Origin: Tectiglobus sp965215755
GTDB lineage: Bacteria > Pseudomonadota > Alphaproteobacteria > Rhizobiales > Hyphomicrobiaceae
Reading direction: 5' to 3'
DNA length: 64,000 bases
Assembly: GCA_965215755.1 (NCBI GenBank)
Contig: OZ244119.1
Location: 2,418,001 to 2,482,000 of the forward strand
Both the position numbers and the translations under genes were made by a program. Below are positions 55,271 to 63,481 of this stretch, in pieces; position 1 is the stretch's first letter, and the number at the start of each line of letters is the position of its first letter. Under the pieces are notes generated by a model. That model had not been told where the DNA came from. It did no database searches and worked only from the letters and a program-made list of their open reading frames with translations.

Positions 55271-55981
55271 TCAACCGCGACCAGCGATTGCTGATAGGTC
55301 GAATGACTTTTCGATCGATGAGATGCGCGGACAGCTGAGTGTTGTGCGGAGGGCTTCGCGCAAGGACTCGAGTGAATTCGTTGACGTATAAGTCCCTCCC
55401 GTCTGCTGCGACAGGCAAGAGATCCGGCTTTCCGATCGCGCGTGCAGGTGGAAACCGATGACGTGGACCCGGATGTTCGGATTCTCGGCGCGAAGCTTTT
55501 GGCCTAACGCACAGGCATTGTAGCCGCAGTTCTCGAGACCATCTGTGACCAGAACGATAATGCCAGGATGTTGCAGGCTTTTGAGGCTCTGGGCAGCTAA
55601 CATGACGGCGTCACTCAGCGGCGTCTGGCCATTGGGGCGCATCAGGCCAAGCTCGGCCAGGATGAGTTCCCCGCTATGGCGCATTGGCGGGATCTTGAGA
55701 TTGACGTTGTTGCAGACAGCACCAAAGTCACCGCCGTACGTGATGAGGCCGGTGGCGCGGAATCGCGTGACTTCGGGGAGTATGTCGGCGGCTGCTTCCC
55801 GTGCGGTATCAATTTTGGGGAGGCCGCCTTTGAAGGAGCCCATAGAGCCAGAGGAATCAAATACCAACATGGCATTTTCCTGGCAGGCCCAGGCGGCTAC
55901 ACTGGCAAGCGGTGAAAACGCAGTCAGGAAAATGCAGGCGCTGGCGATAAGTGCGCGAAAGCGATGAAAAGACAGGGCCAT
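55271..55981 (-). CDS. Exported von Willebrand factor A domain protein
   Basis: A 236-residue protein with a signal peptide ending near FSPLASVAAWA and a VWA domain. The metal-ion-dependent adhesion site Asp42-x-Ser44-x-Ser46 is in LVFDSSGSMGS, and the Thr/Asp parts are NGQTPLSDAV and LVTDGLENCG. Cys residues in the domain could form disulfides in the periplasm. Likely binds an unknown protein or metal ligand. Its 5' side has a 250-base gap with no gene. Confidence 0.88.
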   Translation of the reverse strand: MALSFHRFRALIASACIFLTAFSPLASVAAWACQENAMLVFDSSGSMGSFKGGLPKIDTAREAAADILPEVTRFRATGLITYGGDFGAVCNNVNLKIPPMRHSGELILAELGLMRPNGQTPLSDAVMLAAQSLKSLQHPGIIVLVTDGLENCGYNACALGQKLRAENPNIRVHVIGFHLHARSESRISCLSQQTGGTYTSTNSLESLREALRTTLSCPRISSIEKSFDLSAIAGRG

Positions 55982-56231
55982 AATCTGATGCCGCAGGTGT
56001 GCGGGCGCTCCTTGGGCGCGCGATCAAAGGCGCGCAATTTGAAGTCACAAGCTCCAGATTCACTCATAGATGTCAATCTTGTGCAAATTGGTGCGGAATA
56101 ACGGCTTATGCCCGACCAGATAGTTAATGCAGTGTAAATCCGCGCTTCAATTCTCCACTGCCTTCATCGCCAGCGCAGGCGGCGATTGTTTTGGAGCTTC
56201 ACCGAACGGAAGGCAAGTGAACTTCGAGCCA

Positions 56232-56684
56232 TTAGACACCTGGATTTTCGATCGCGCGCTTGATGTCCTCTAAATCGCTCATCAGCTGTTTCTTGAGAGA
56301 TCCGGCGAGCACGTAACCCAAAGGCATTAATAGGTGTGCCATCACTGTCTGCGCTCTACCGGAAAAGATAATGGATAGCCGCGATGTGCCGTCGGGAAGT
56401 TGTTCGATAATATGATCGGTGACGTAGGACGTGCCATGGTTCTCGGCTGTGAAGAGATATCGGTAGGGTGGCTCCAACTGTGCGATGGTCATGACTTCGC
56501 TGGCTTCGCGGCCGAACATGGTCCTCGTTTCCCGGAAAACCGTACCCACCGCGACAGGACCTTCGGACAGGACCTCCGTACTTATGATGGCCGACACGAT
56601 CTCGGGCCAGCGCTCAATATCCATCGCAACGGCGTAGACCTGTTGTGTTGCTGCTGAGATGTCGATCGACAATCGGATTTCCAT
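56232..56684 (-). CDS. SRPBCC (polyketide cyclase-like) protein
   Basis: A 150-residue START-like-fold protein: MEIRLSIDISAATQQVYAVAMDIERWPEI at the start is typical of SRPBCC proteins, followed by the VGTVFRETRTMFGREASEV strand region and a C-terminal helix (LAGSLKKQLMSDLEDIKRAIE). The ATG at 56682-56684 has GGAGTG at six bases; a longer frame upstream lacks a ribosome-binding site. It probably binds a hydrophobic ligand. Function unknown. It is divergent from the VOC gene at 56871. Confidence 0.85.
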   Translation of the reverse strand: MEIRLSIDISAATQQVYAVAMDIERWPEIVSAIISTEVLSEGPVAVGTVFRETRTMFGREASEVMTIAQLEPPYRYLFTAENHGTSYVTDHIIEQLPDGTSRLSIIFSGRAQTVMAHLLMPLGYVLAGSLKKQLMSDLEDIKRAIENPGV

Positions 56685-56870
56685 GATGACACTCCGCTTA
56701 CGCTTTTGGGCCGACTTTGCTCTCGAGTCAGTGCGCTTGGCTCTCGGGTTAGTCCACCGGTGGTAGCCTCCTCCCGGTTCCACCCTTGCCATGCTATAGC
56801 ATGTTGCATTCAACAAGTGCGGGGTGCTGTACCGCTATGCTGGCACCCATTGACGATGAGGAGGCTTCCG

Positions 56871-57257
56871 ATGCAACTCAATAAGCTCGACCATGTGAAT
56901 GTTCGCACTGAGAATCTCGATGCCATGGTTGCCTGGTATACGAATGTTCTCGGTATGCACTCTGGCGACCGGCCCAACTTTCCGTTTCCTGGCGCTTGGA
57001 TGTACGTCGGTGATCAGGCTGCAGTCCACTTGATCGGTGTCGAGGCGGATGCGGGTGCTGGTTCTGAGGCGAACCTGAAACTCGAGCACTTCGCGTTTGC
57101 TGCGAATGGGATGACGGAATTCCAGGCCAAACTGGATGCGGCCGGCGAAAAGTATGAGCGCCGTGATGTGCCTGGTGGCATCATCACGCAGTACAATATT
57201 TGGGATCCGGACGGCAATCACATCCACGTTGACTTTCCAACCAGCGAAGGCGCTTGA
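56871..57257 (+). CDS. VOC-family glyoxalase/dioxygenase-like protein
   Basis: A 128-residue single-domain vicinal-oxygen-chelate protein: LDHVNVRTENLDAMVAWYTNVLG opens the fold, LEHFAFAANGMTEFQAKL is the second half-module and WDPDGNHIHVDF the metal-ligand strand. GAGGAGG precedes the ATG. Candidate functions include glyoxalase- or lactoylglutathione-lyase-like reactions; none is certain. Confidence 0.87.
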   Translation: MQLNKLDHVNVRTENLDAMVAWYTNVLGMHSGDRPNFPFPGAWMYVGDQAAVHLIGVEADAGAGSEANLKLEHFAFAANGMTEFQAKLDAAGEKYERRDVPGGIITQYNIWDPDGNHIHVDFPTSEGA

Positions 57258-57276
57258 GTCCGTCGGCCCAAGCACG

Positions 57277-57426
57277 TTATTCCGAGAACTTGTAGACCTT
57301 TTCGCCCAGACCTTGTCCTACCGAGTAGCTCTTGGCCGGTACAGGTATCGCCATGTGCTGGGTTGTCCTGATGGCGAGCACGAGCGTTTCGCAGCGCCTC
57401 GAGGTGGCTCCGGTTTGCGGTGCCAT
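57277..57426 (-). CDS. Doubtful small ORF
   Basis: A 49-codon frame from the ATG at 57424-57426 to a TAA at 57277-57279. The predicted C-terminus (PVPAKSYSVGQGLGEKVYKF) looks protein-like, and no other gene covers the region. However, no ribosome-binding site is seen and upstream codons in the same frame contain TGA stops. It may be spurious or the remnant of a longer gene. Low confidence. Confidence 0.2.
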   Translation of the reverse strand: MAPQTGATSRRCETLVLAIRTTQHMAIPVPAKSYSVGQGLGEKVYKFSE

Positions 57427-57538
57427 CAAGCTGAGCAGTCAGCAGGACGGAAGCGTCGGTACAGTGTCCCGAAGGACGGAACCATCAGGGGGAATGTCAG
57501 TTTTACGAGTTGTGAGACGTTGCCTTCACCGGCGTTTA

Positions 57539-57585
57539 GCACTGACGCCGAATTCGGTGTGGTTCCCGTCCTCCGGCGTCAGTGC
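57539..57585. repeat. 12-bp perfect inverted repeat (hairpin)
   Basis: GCACTGACGCCG pairs exactly with CGGCGTCAGTGC around a 23-base loop. It is the strongest stem in the gene-free region and is not followed by a T-run. It could be part of a noncoding RNA or a recombination or binding site. Confidence 0.55.
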
Positions 57586-57786
57586 CTGGCCAGTCATTCG
57601 CTCGAGACGCTTGCGGGGAAGGCCGCATCTCACTTGGAGTAGGGCGTGCCGGCAAGGTTTTGGCGGTGCCTCCACCATGCCGGACTGCCCTGGAAACCTG
57701 TTCATGGAGGGGTCGGTAACCATTCCCAGATCTCACCCTTAAGGTAAGCCAGAAGTACGCGCGGGTGTTATGCCGAGTGCGCAATT

Positions 57787-57845
57787 CGAATTTTCGTTCT
57801 CAAATAAAAATTATATATATTTCAATTTGTTACCTGTTTTTATGT
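57787..57845 (+). promoter_or_regulatory. AT-rich tract, likely promoter region
   Basis: About 60 bases with unusually low GC, including TTATATATATTT, lie 160-215 bases upstream of the amidase gene. The contrast with the surrounding GC-rich sequence suggests a promoter or UP element. Exact -10/-35 boxes cannot be assigned. Confidence 0.3.
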
Positions 57846-58002
57846 GCGTTTTGCGAATATGATCTGTGATGCGCTGTTCCGGATCGCAGGTCTATGGGCA
57901 GCAATCGGCGATCACTTCTCGATTGTGCGTTGGATGCCATTCTCCCGCCATTGCTGATGGCTAAGTTCTCAATATAGACACAACAGATTTGACGGACCGT
58001 CG

Positions 58003-58806
58003 ATGAGCTTGCGAGACCGTGTGGCACCGATCATCTCCCGTATAGACAGGTTTCTGTGCGGAACGTCATCAGCCGTCAGCCTCAGTCTCTTCATCATGGC
58101 TTTGCTTGCCACATGGGCAGTGAGTTTCCTCAATTCGCGGGCGCGTTTGGCATTGGAGCCGGCACCTGTTGCATGGGCGGAGACAGCCCAGGATGGCGAC
58201 CGTTTGGACGTTTCCGGGCATGAGATTGCCTATTGGGCCAATCCTGAGGCCGGTTACGCCAACGTCGCTAGCAAGCGCAAGAAGAAGCCCGTTGCCGTTG
58301 TGGTGCACTACACGTCCGTGAAGCCCGTGTTGAAGTTGGTTGAATACGGTCACCGCAAAGACTTCAGTCGTGGCGGAGGCTCTTATGGCTATCACTTCTA
58401 TGTCGGACGTGGCGGCGGGATCGCGCAAGGAGCGCCACTCAGCAAACGCACAAATCATATTAAATCCAAGCGACGGCGACAGCGCACGAAAACCGCCCGG
58501 CATCTGTGGTCGGGCAACACCATAGGGGTGTCACTGGTCGGCGGATGCGATTGGTTGCTACGACCGAATTGGCGGCGATTAACGACATGCACGGGTGAGT
58601 ACGTGACGCCTCAGCAGTTGGAAGCCGGCCTGGCCGTCATTCAGGCTTTGCGGTCGCGCTACAACATTCCGTGCGAGGCTGTGTTCGGTCATGGCGAATT
58701 ACAGACGGACCGGGCAACCTTTGAGGGCCAGACGTTGACGCTCCTCGCGCGCAACACGTGCCAAGACCGGAATGAGATTGCCGAAGCAAATGGCAAAACC
58801 GGGTAA
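58003..58806 (+). CDS. Membrane-anchored PGRP-like N-acetylmuramoyl-L-alanine amidase
   Basis: A 267-residue protein with an N-terminal transmembrane or signal segment (AVSLSLFIMALLATWAVSFL) and an Amidase_2/PGRP-like domain. VVVHYTSVK carries the first zinc His; YGYHFYVGRGGGIAQGAP, NTIGVSLVGGCDW and FGHGELQTDR carry the later His and substrate parts. Basic stretches (KRKKKP, KSKRRRQR) flank the domain. Predicted to cut the lactyl-peptide bond of peptidoglycan in the periplasm. A different enzyme from the AmiD-like gene at 39.8 kb. Confidence 0.85.
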   Translation: MSLRDRVAPIISRIDRFLCGTSSAVSLSLFIMALLATWAVSFLNSRARLALEPAPVAWAETAQDGDRLDVSGHEIAYWANPEAGYANVASKRKKKPVAVVVHYTSVKPVLKLVEYGHRKDFSRGGGSYGYHFYVGRGGGIAQGAPLSKRTNHIKSKRRRQRTKTARHLWSGNTIGVSLVGGCDWLLRPNWRRLTTCTGEYVTPQQLEAGLAVIQALRSRYNIPCEAVFGHGELQTDRATFEGQTLTLLARNTCQDRNEIAEANGKTG

Positions 58807-58961
58807 AACGTGTTCAACAAGCACTTTGCTTGAAGGCTAGACTCGGGTTGGACGGAATCACAGTGGTAATCTTCGCCTCTGATCGCGCTCAGGGCAGTTG
58901 TGGATGGATATCAATCCGCGCAAAATCGTGGACCACAACGAAAGCCTTCGGAGCGTGAGAG

Positions 58962-60308
58962 ATGCAGGACCTGGGACACGGCCTCGCAAGCGATGACATC
59001 CGCAACGGTATTGTCAGCCGCGAAATATTTGTCAGCGATGCAATCTACCGGCAAGAATTGGAAACGCTCTTCACGCGGGCGTGGCTGTTCGTCGGTCACG
59101 AAAGTCAGATTCCGAATCCGGGCGATTTCTTTACGTCGAGGATGGGCGAGGAGTCCGTCATTCTGGTGCGTGACAAGGCTGATGAGATCCATGTGTTTCT
59201 CAACTCCTGCCGACATCGGGGGATGAAAGTGTGCCGGTATGAGTCCGGCAATACAGCACTATTCACATGTCCCTATCATTCCTGGACCTACACCACGGAC
59301 GGTCGGTTGCGTGGCGTTCCGCTTTACAAGTCGCTCTATGACGGAGTGCTGGAGCGTGATCAGTGGTCGCTGATCGAGGTCGCGCAGATGGTCAACTACA
59401 AGGGTACGATCTGGGCGACATGGGATCCTGATGCTCCTGATTTTGAAACTTATCTCGGCGATGCCAAACTTCATTTGGACCAGGCACTCGATTGCCGCGA
59501 TGGGCGACCTGGCGGATCGGAAGTGATCGGAGTCCACAAGTGGGTATTTCCGGCGAACTGGAAGTATGCCGCAGAGAATTTTCTGGGAGACACCTATCAC
59601 AATCCAAGCCACCGTTCGGTCGACTTGATTGGCATTGGGCCGTCGGCGCGGTCCGGTGTTAAAGGCCGTCGCGACCAAACACTGGAAACTGCTCAGCATG
59701 TTTGGATCAGTTTCGGTGCAGGGCATGGCGTGCACTCAGCCGTGCAACCGAATGTCGATGTTGGCATGGAGCAATTTGGCGAGGACCCTGAAATCGACGC
59801 GTACTTCCAGCACTGCCACGAAGAGCGCAAGGCACGGCTTGGTGAAGAGTCAAAGATGCTCGGGTTTGTCGGGACGATGTTTCCAAATACATCCTACCAT
59901 GCCCGACAGCCGCGTGGCCTGTGTGCCTGGCATCCACATAGCCCGACTGAGACCGAAGCCTGGCGCTTCTTCCTGGTTGACGCCGACGCGCCGACCAAGG
60001 TCAAGCATTTCATGCGGCGCTATTATATGCGCTACTCAGGCCCGGCCGGTATGACGGAGCAGGATGACCTTGAGAACTGGCTCTATGCGACACGGGCGAG
60101 CACTGGCACAATCGCGCGGCGTTATCCGTTCAACTACCAGCAGTCGATGAACAGTTTGGAGATAGATCCGGATGTTTATGGGGTGCAGGTCAAGGGCGAG
60201 GTCTGCCGGCAGATTTCAGAGCACATGCCGCGACGGTTCTACCAGCGCTGGGCACAGTATCTCGAGAATGCGCATTGGGATGTGCTCCTGGGCCAGGCTG
60301 AGGCTTAA
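58962..60308 (+). CDS. Ring-hydroxylating dioxygenase alpha subunit
   Basis: A 448-residue Rieske non-heme iron oxygenase catalytic subunit. The [2Fe-2S] ligands are Cys83-x-His85 (NSCRHRGMK) and Cys103-xx-His106 (FTCPYHSW). The mononuclear iron site is in AAENFLGDTYHNPSHRSVD (His213, His217), with Asp210 as the bridging Asp. A beta-subunit gene follows three bases after the stop. No reductase or ferredoxin gene is adjacent; electron-transfer partners must be elsewhere. The substrate is an unknown aromatic compound. Confidence 0.93.
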   Translation: MQDLGHGLASDDIRNGIVSREIFVSDAIYRQELETLFTRAWLFVGHESQIPNPGDFFTSRMGEESVILVRDKADEIHVFLNSCRHRGMKVCRYESGNTALFTCPYHSWTYTTDGRLRGVPLYKSLYDGVLERDQWSLIEVAQMVNYKGTIWATWDPDAPDFETYLGDAKLHLDQALDCRDGRPGGSEVIGVHKWVFPANWKYAAENFLGDTYHNPSHRSVDLIGIGPSARSGVKGRRDQTLETAQHVWISFGAGHGVHSAVQPNVDVGMEQFGEDPEIDAYFQHCHEERKARLGEESKMLGFVGTMFPNTSYHARQPRGLCAWHPHSPTETEAWRFFLVDADAPTKVKHFMRRYYMRYSGPAGMTEQDDLENWLYATRASTGTIARRYPFNYQQSMNSLEIDPDVYGVQVKGEVCRQISEHMPRRFYQRWAQYLENAHWDVLLGQAEA

Positions 60309-60311
60309 CCG

Positions 60312-60866
60312 ATGACAGGTCATGGGCTTACGAAAGATGACGATTATTACCGCCTTCAGCGCGAGGTTGAACAGTTCTTCTACGAAGAGGCGGAACTGCT
60401 GGATGAGCGGAGTTTTGAGGCCTGGCTCGACTGCTTTCATGAGGATGTTCAGTATTTCATGCCAATGCGGCGCAATGTGAAATTCGGTTCTCATGCGGCT
60501 CGGGAGAACACGAAGCTTGAAGAAGGCATCAGCTGGTTCAATGAAGACAAGTGGACGCTGACGAAACGGGTCGAACAAATACTGACAGGTGTGCACTATG
60601 CCGAAGAACCCCTGTCGCGGGTTTCGCATCTGATTACCAATGTCATGCTCAAAGAGGCGCTGCCTGATGTCGTGGCGCCTGCGTCCGTCAAGACCAGCTG
60701 CCGCTTCCTGGTTTATCTCAATCGCGTTGAATATGAGTCCTATACATTCGTTGGCAAGCGTTATGATACGCTTGTGCGGCAAGGTGATCGCTGGCTGATC
60801 CGGTACCGTGAAATTCTACTAGATCAGAATGTGTTGCTGGCTAAGAATCTAACGACCTTCTTTTGA
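60312..60866 (+). CDS. Ring-hydroxylating dioxygenase beta subunit
   Basis: A 184-residue small subunit with the NTF2-like fold: REVEQFFYEEAELLDERSFEAWLDCFHEDVQYFMPMRRN opens the family. SRVSHLITNVML, SCRFLVYLNRVEYESYTFVGKRYDTLVRQGDRWLIRYREILLDQN is the conserved C-terminal sheet. It follows the alpha subunit by three bases. Its stop codon overlaps an ATG of a tiny Cys-rich frame (TGATG). Confidence 0.93.
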   Translation: MTGHGLTKDDDYYRLQREVEQFFYEEAELLDERSFEAWLDCFHEDVQYFMPMRRNVKFGSHAARENTKLEEGISWFNEDKWTLTKRVEQILTGVHYAEEPLSRVSHLITNVMLKEALPDVVAPASVKTSCRFLVYLNRVEYESYTFVGKRYDTLVRQGDRWLIRYREILLDQNVLLAKNLTTFF

Positions 60867-60958
60867 TGCGCAAAGGCAAGAAGGTTAGCCGCACGGGCTG
60901 CTACTTGCTGGACTGCGGCAAGATCTACGCTTCATGTGATTGCATTCAAACAGGCTGA
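60866..60958 (+). CDS. Tiny Cys-rich ORF coupled to the dioxygenase beta stop
   Basis: A 30-codon frame starts at the TGATG overlap with the beta-subunit stop, an arrangement that permits re-initiation. The product would contain four Cys (GCYLLDCGKIYASCDC; positions 12, 17, 24 and 26) and a basic start (MRKGKKVSR). It occupies the place where many dioxygenase operons carry a ferredoxin gene but is far too short for a Rieske ferredoxin. It could be a small metal-binding peptide or chance. No start-site evidence beyond the overlap. Confidence 0.3.
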   Translation: MRKGKKVSRTGCYLLDCGKIYASCDCIQTG

Positions 60959-60967
60959 TATTCCACG

Positions 60968-61156
60968 ATGATGAATCTCCTCGATGTCAAAATTGGTGCT
61001 GTGGTTCGCCTCCAAGATGGTCGTACCGGAGTCGTGATTGAAAACATGGGTGATGGGCAATGGTTGGAAGTCAGGTTGTCCGATCAAGCCGCTGATGACG
61101 AACCAGAGCTCATCCACAGTCAGGATATTGCTGAAATCTCAGATAGTGAGGCCTGA
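60968..61156 (+). CDS. Small protein of unknown function
   Basis: A 62-residue acidic protein with a predicted small beta-fold: LDVKIGAVVRLQDGRTGVVIENMGDGQWLEVRL suggests a KOW/SH3-like strand pattern. The C-terminus is Asp/Glu-rich. An ATG one codon later is equally possible. It lies in the dioxygenase-side run on the plus strand. No family recognised; related proteins probably exist, as the pattern of Gly and hydrophobic residues looks conserved. Confidence 0.6.
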   Translation: MMNLLDVKIGAVVRLQDGRTGVVIENMGDGQWLEVRLSDQAADDEPELIHSQDIAEISDSEA

Positions 61157-61182
61157 GCCCCATTATGTTGCGCCTAGGTTAT

Positions 61183-61575
61183 ATGGCTTCTGATTTTCAT
61201 CCCAAATTACTTGTGCTTGGGGAACATGCTGAACTCGGTCGGGTGGCAAGCTTTCTGCGAGCCTTTGCAGAGTCCGGTTCTGATATCCGCCTCGTCAGAG
61301 ATGCAGGAGTTGCGGCGACGGCAACGGAGGTCGTTCTGCAGGAAGCCACAACAAATGTTCGACCAGGTTTGTTCGCGATGAAGGCAACGACACAGAAAAC
61401 AGAGCTCACATGGTCGCTGACGCGGGAACGAGCTTCTGAGTTTTCTGATCAGGTTGACGCGCTTGTCGGCTCATCAGAGCGCGCTGGCTCGGTTGTCCTC
61501 GAATGCGGCCATCGCGACGAGATCAAGGTTGTTGTTTCGTTTGGTGAATGGCCTGATGATTTCCTGGTGGATTGA
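61183..61575 (+). CDS. Protein of unknown function
   Basis: A 130-residue protein from the ATG at 61183 (an ATG six codons upstream is possible). It is predicted mixed alpha/beta: HPKLLVLGEHAELGRVASFLRAFAESG at the start, RLVRDAG, RPGLFAMKATTQKTELTWSL, and VVVSFGEWPDDF at the end. No known motif was recognised. It sits between the 62-residue protein and the GNAT-nitrilase gene on the same strand. Confidence 0.6.
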   Translation: MASDFHPKLLVLGEHAELGRVASFLRAFAESGSDIRLVRDAGVAATATEVVLQEATTNVRPGLFAMKATTQKTELTWSLTRERASEFSDQVDALVGSSERAGSVVLECGHRDEIKVVVSFGEWPDDFLVD

Positions 61576-61710
61576 GCGACGTCCGAGCGACTTTATCTGA
61601 CCGTCGTAGCTTGTCTTTCTCGTGATCTCCCGTGCGGTCTGGTCCGTTCGACTTGCTTTTGAGATTCGGCTAGAAGAGCGACTATACCGAATTATCCGGA
61701 CAGCAGGGCT

Positions 61711-63324
61711 ATGAACCAAGTTGAAGCTAAGACCCGTCGCGGTAGCGCCAAGGACTCCAAAAAGCCGAGGTCGCGTTCACGACTTGTCGTTCGCCGTGTC
61801 CGCCGCTCAGATATTGACGCATTGGCTGAACTGAGCCGCCGCGTCTACGCGCCCGTCGAGGGCTATTCGCGCCGTATGTTGCGGGCGCAGTTGAACAACT
61901 TTCCAGATGGTCAGTTTGTAGCGGAGTATGATGAGAAGATCGTCGGCCATTGCGCGACCTTCATGATTTCGGAGAAGGCGGCGTTGGCTCCTCACACGTG
62001 GGCAGAGATTACCGGGCAGGGACTGGCAGCCCGCCATGACGAAGGTGGTGATGTGCTCTACGGTATGGAGGTCAGCGTTGATCCTAACTATCGCCGCCTG
62101 CGTATCGGCCAACGCCTTTATGATGCCCGCAAGCAATTGTGCCAGTCTCTGGATCTCAAAGGAATTGTGTTTGGTGGACGGATGCCGGGACTTTACCGGC
62201 GCATGAAAAGCCTCGGTTCAGCAGAGGCCTATGTGGAAGCGGTGCAGGAGAAGAAGATCCGGGACAATGTCATCGGATTTCATCTCTCCAATGAGTTCGA
62301 GGTGATTGGTCTGCTGCGAGACTATGATCCTTATGATCGTCAGTCTTTAGGGTACGCAACACATATGTTTTGGCGCAACCCGCTCTATGTCGAAGAAGTT
62401 GGCCGCAAGCGGGATGCGACGGCGCTCGATACCAAAGACTCTGTCCGGGTGGCGACGGTGCAGTTTCAGATGCGGGGGATCAAGACCAAAGCGGATTTCG
62501 AACAGCAGGTCGAGTATTTTGTTGACGTGGCATCTGACTACCGATCCGACTTTGTCGTCTTTCCCGAGCTCTTTACGCTGCAGCTGTTGTCGATTGAGGC
62601 TAAGCCGCTTGCGCCCGACAAGGGCATCCAGCGCGTCACTGAATACACGCCATGGTTCCTATCGATGATGGAACGGTTGGCTGTTAGCTACAACATCAAC
62701 ATTATCGGTGGTTCGCATCCAACCGCGATGGAAGACGGCGATATCCGGAACGTATCGTACGTGTTTCTCAGAGATGGATCGGTGCATGCGCAGGATAAGA
62801 TCCACCCGACACCGGATGAGCGCTATTGGTGGAACATCAAGGGCGGTAACCGGGTTGATACGATCGATACCGATTGCGGGCCAATCGGGGTCCTGGTCTG
62901 CTATGATGCGGAGTTCCCAGAGCTGACGCGCAGTTTGGCTGACCAAGGTGCATTGCTGCTGTTTGTGCCGTTCTGTACGGATGAGCGACGTGGGTATCTC
63001 AGGGTGCGCTATTGTTGCCATGCCCGGGCCATTGAGAACCAGATTTACGTCGTCCTGTCGGGTGTAGTAGGCAACTTGCCGAACGTCGAAAACATGGACA
63101 TCCACTATGCCGAGAGCTGCATTCTGACGCCGTGTGACTTTGCATTTGCGCGCGACGGTGTGGCTGCCGATACCGCGGCCAACACCGAGACGATCGCGTT
63201 TGCAGATTTGCGGCTCTCTGATTTGCGCGTTGCCCGCCAGTCAGGTGCCACAAGGAACTTCATGGATCGCAGGTTTGATCTCTATCGCGTTGTTTGGTCG
63301 GACAAGAACCGAAGGCGCGGCTAA
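61711..63324 (+). CDS. GNAT acetyltransferase - carbon-nitrogen hydrolase fusion
   Basis: A 537-residue two-domain protein. Residues about 25-225 are a GNAT acyltransferase (DIDALAELSRRVYAPVEGYS, GMEVSVDPNYRRLRIGQRLYDAR for acetyl-CoA binding). Residues about 245-530 are a nitrilase-superfamily domain with the catalytic triad Glu286 (VVFPELF), Lys363 (AQDKIHPT) and Cys397 (LVCYDAEFPE). The pairing is a known bifunctional architecture whose substrate is not generally known. It probably acetylates or deamidates a small amine or amide. A GrdB-like selenoprotein gene follows after 157 bases. Confidence 0.92.
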   Translation: MNQVEAKTRRGSAKDSKKPRSRSRLVVRRVRRSDIDALAELSRRVYAPVEGYSRRMLRAQLNNFPDGQFVAEYDEKIVGHCATFMISEKAALAPHTWAEITGQGLAARHDEGGDVLYGMEVSVDPNYRRLRIGQRLYDARKQLCQSLDLKGIVFGGRMPGLYRRMKSLGSAEAYVEAVQEKKIRDNVIGFHLSNEFEVIGLLRDYDPYDRQSLGYATHMFWRNPLYVEEVGRKRDATALDTKDSVRVATVQFQMRGIKTKADFEQQVEYFVDVASDYRSDFVVFPELFTLQLLSIEAKPLAPDKGIQRVTEYTPWFLSMMERLAVSYNINIIGGSHPTAMEDGDIRNVSYVFLRDGSVHAQDKIHPTPDERYWWNIKGGNRVDTIDTDCGPIGVLVCYDAEFPELTRSLADQGALLLFVPFCTDERRGYLRVRYCCHARAIENQIYVVLSGVVGNLPNVENMDIHYAESCILTPCDFAFARDGVAADTAANTETIAFADLRLSDLRVARQSGATRNFMDRRFDLYRVVWSDKNRRRG

Positions 63325-63481
63325 GTCTGTCGGCGAATGGGCGGTAGCGCGTGCCTGCTACCCGGTTTCGTGACGGTCACAGCTGCCCTATGTTTTGGCC
63401 AGCTTTGAGATTGCACGCCGTTCAAGCAGTGCTACGATGCAACTGCTTTCATCACATCGGAACAAGAACAGGGATGCGCGC

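Larger units (their letters stand above)
57258..58002. other. Long intergenic region, 745 bases, with stem-loops and no convincing gene
   Basis: No frame here has a ribosome-binding site plus protein-like composition. Visible structure: GTCC-CGAA-GGAC at 57466-57477; a 12-bp perfect inverted repeat at 57539-57585; CCGGCA/TGCCGG at 57649-57683 enclosing a smaller stem. The left and middle parts are GC-rich and the right part becomes AT-rich just before the amidase gene. A structured RNA is possible. A doubtful 49-codon minus-strand frame is listed separately. Confidence 0.5.

Noticed and set aside
57332..57742. A 136-codon plus-strand frame in the stem-loop-rich region
   Set aside because: Low-complexity composition, no ribosome-binding site and no motif; probably accidental.
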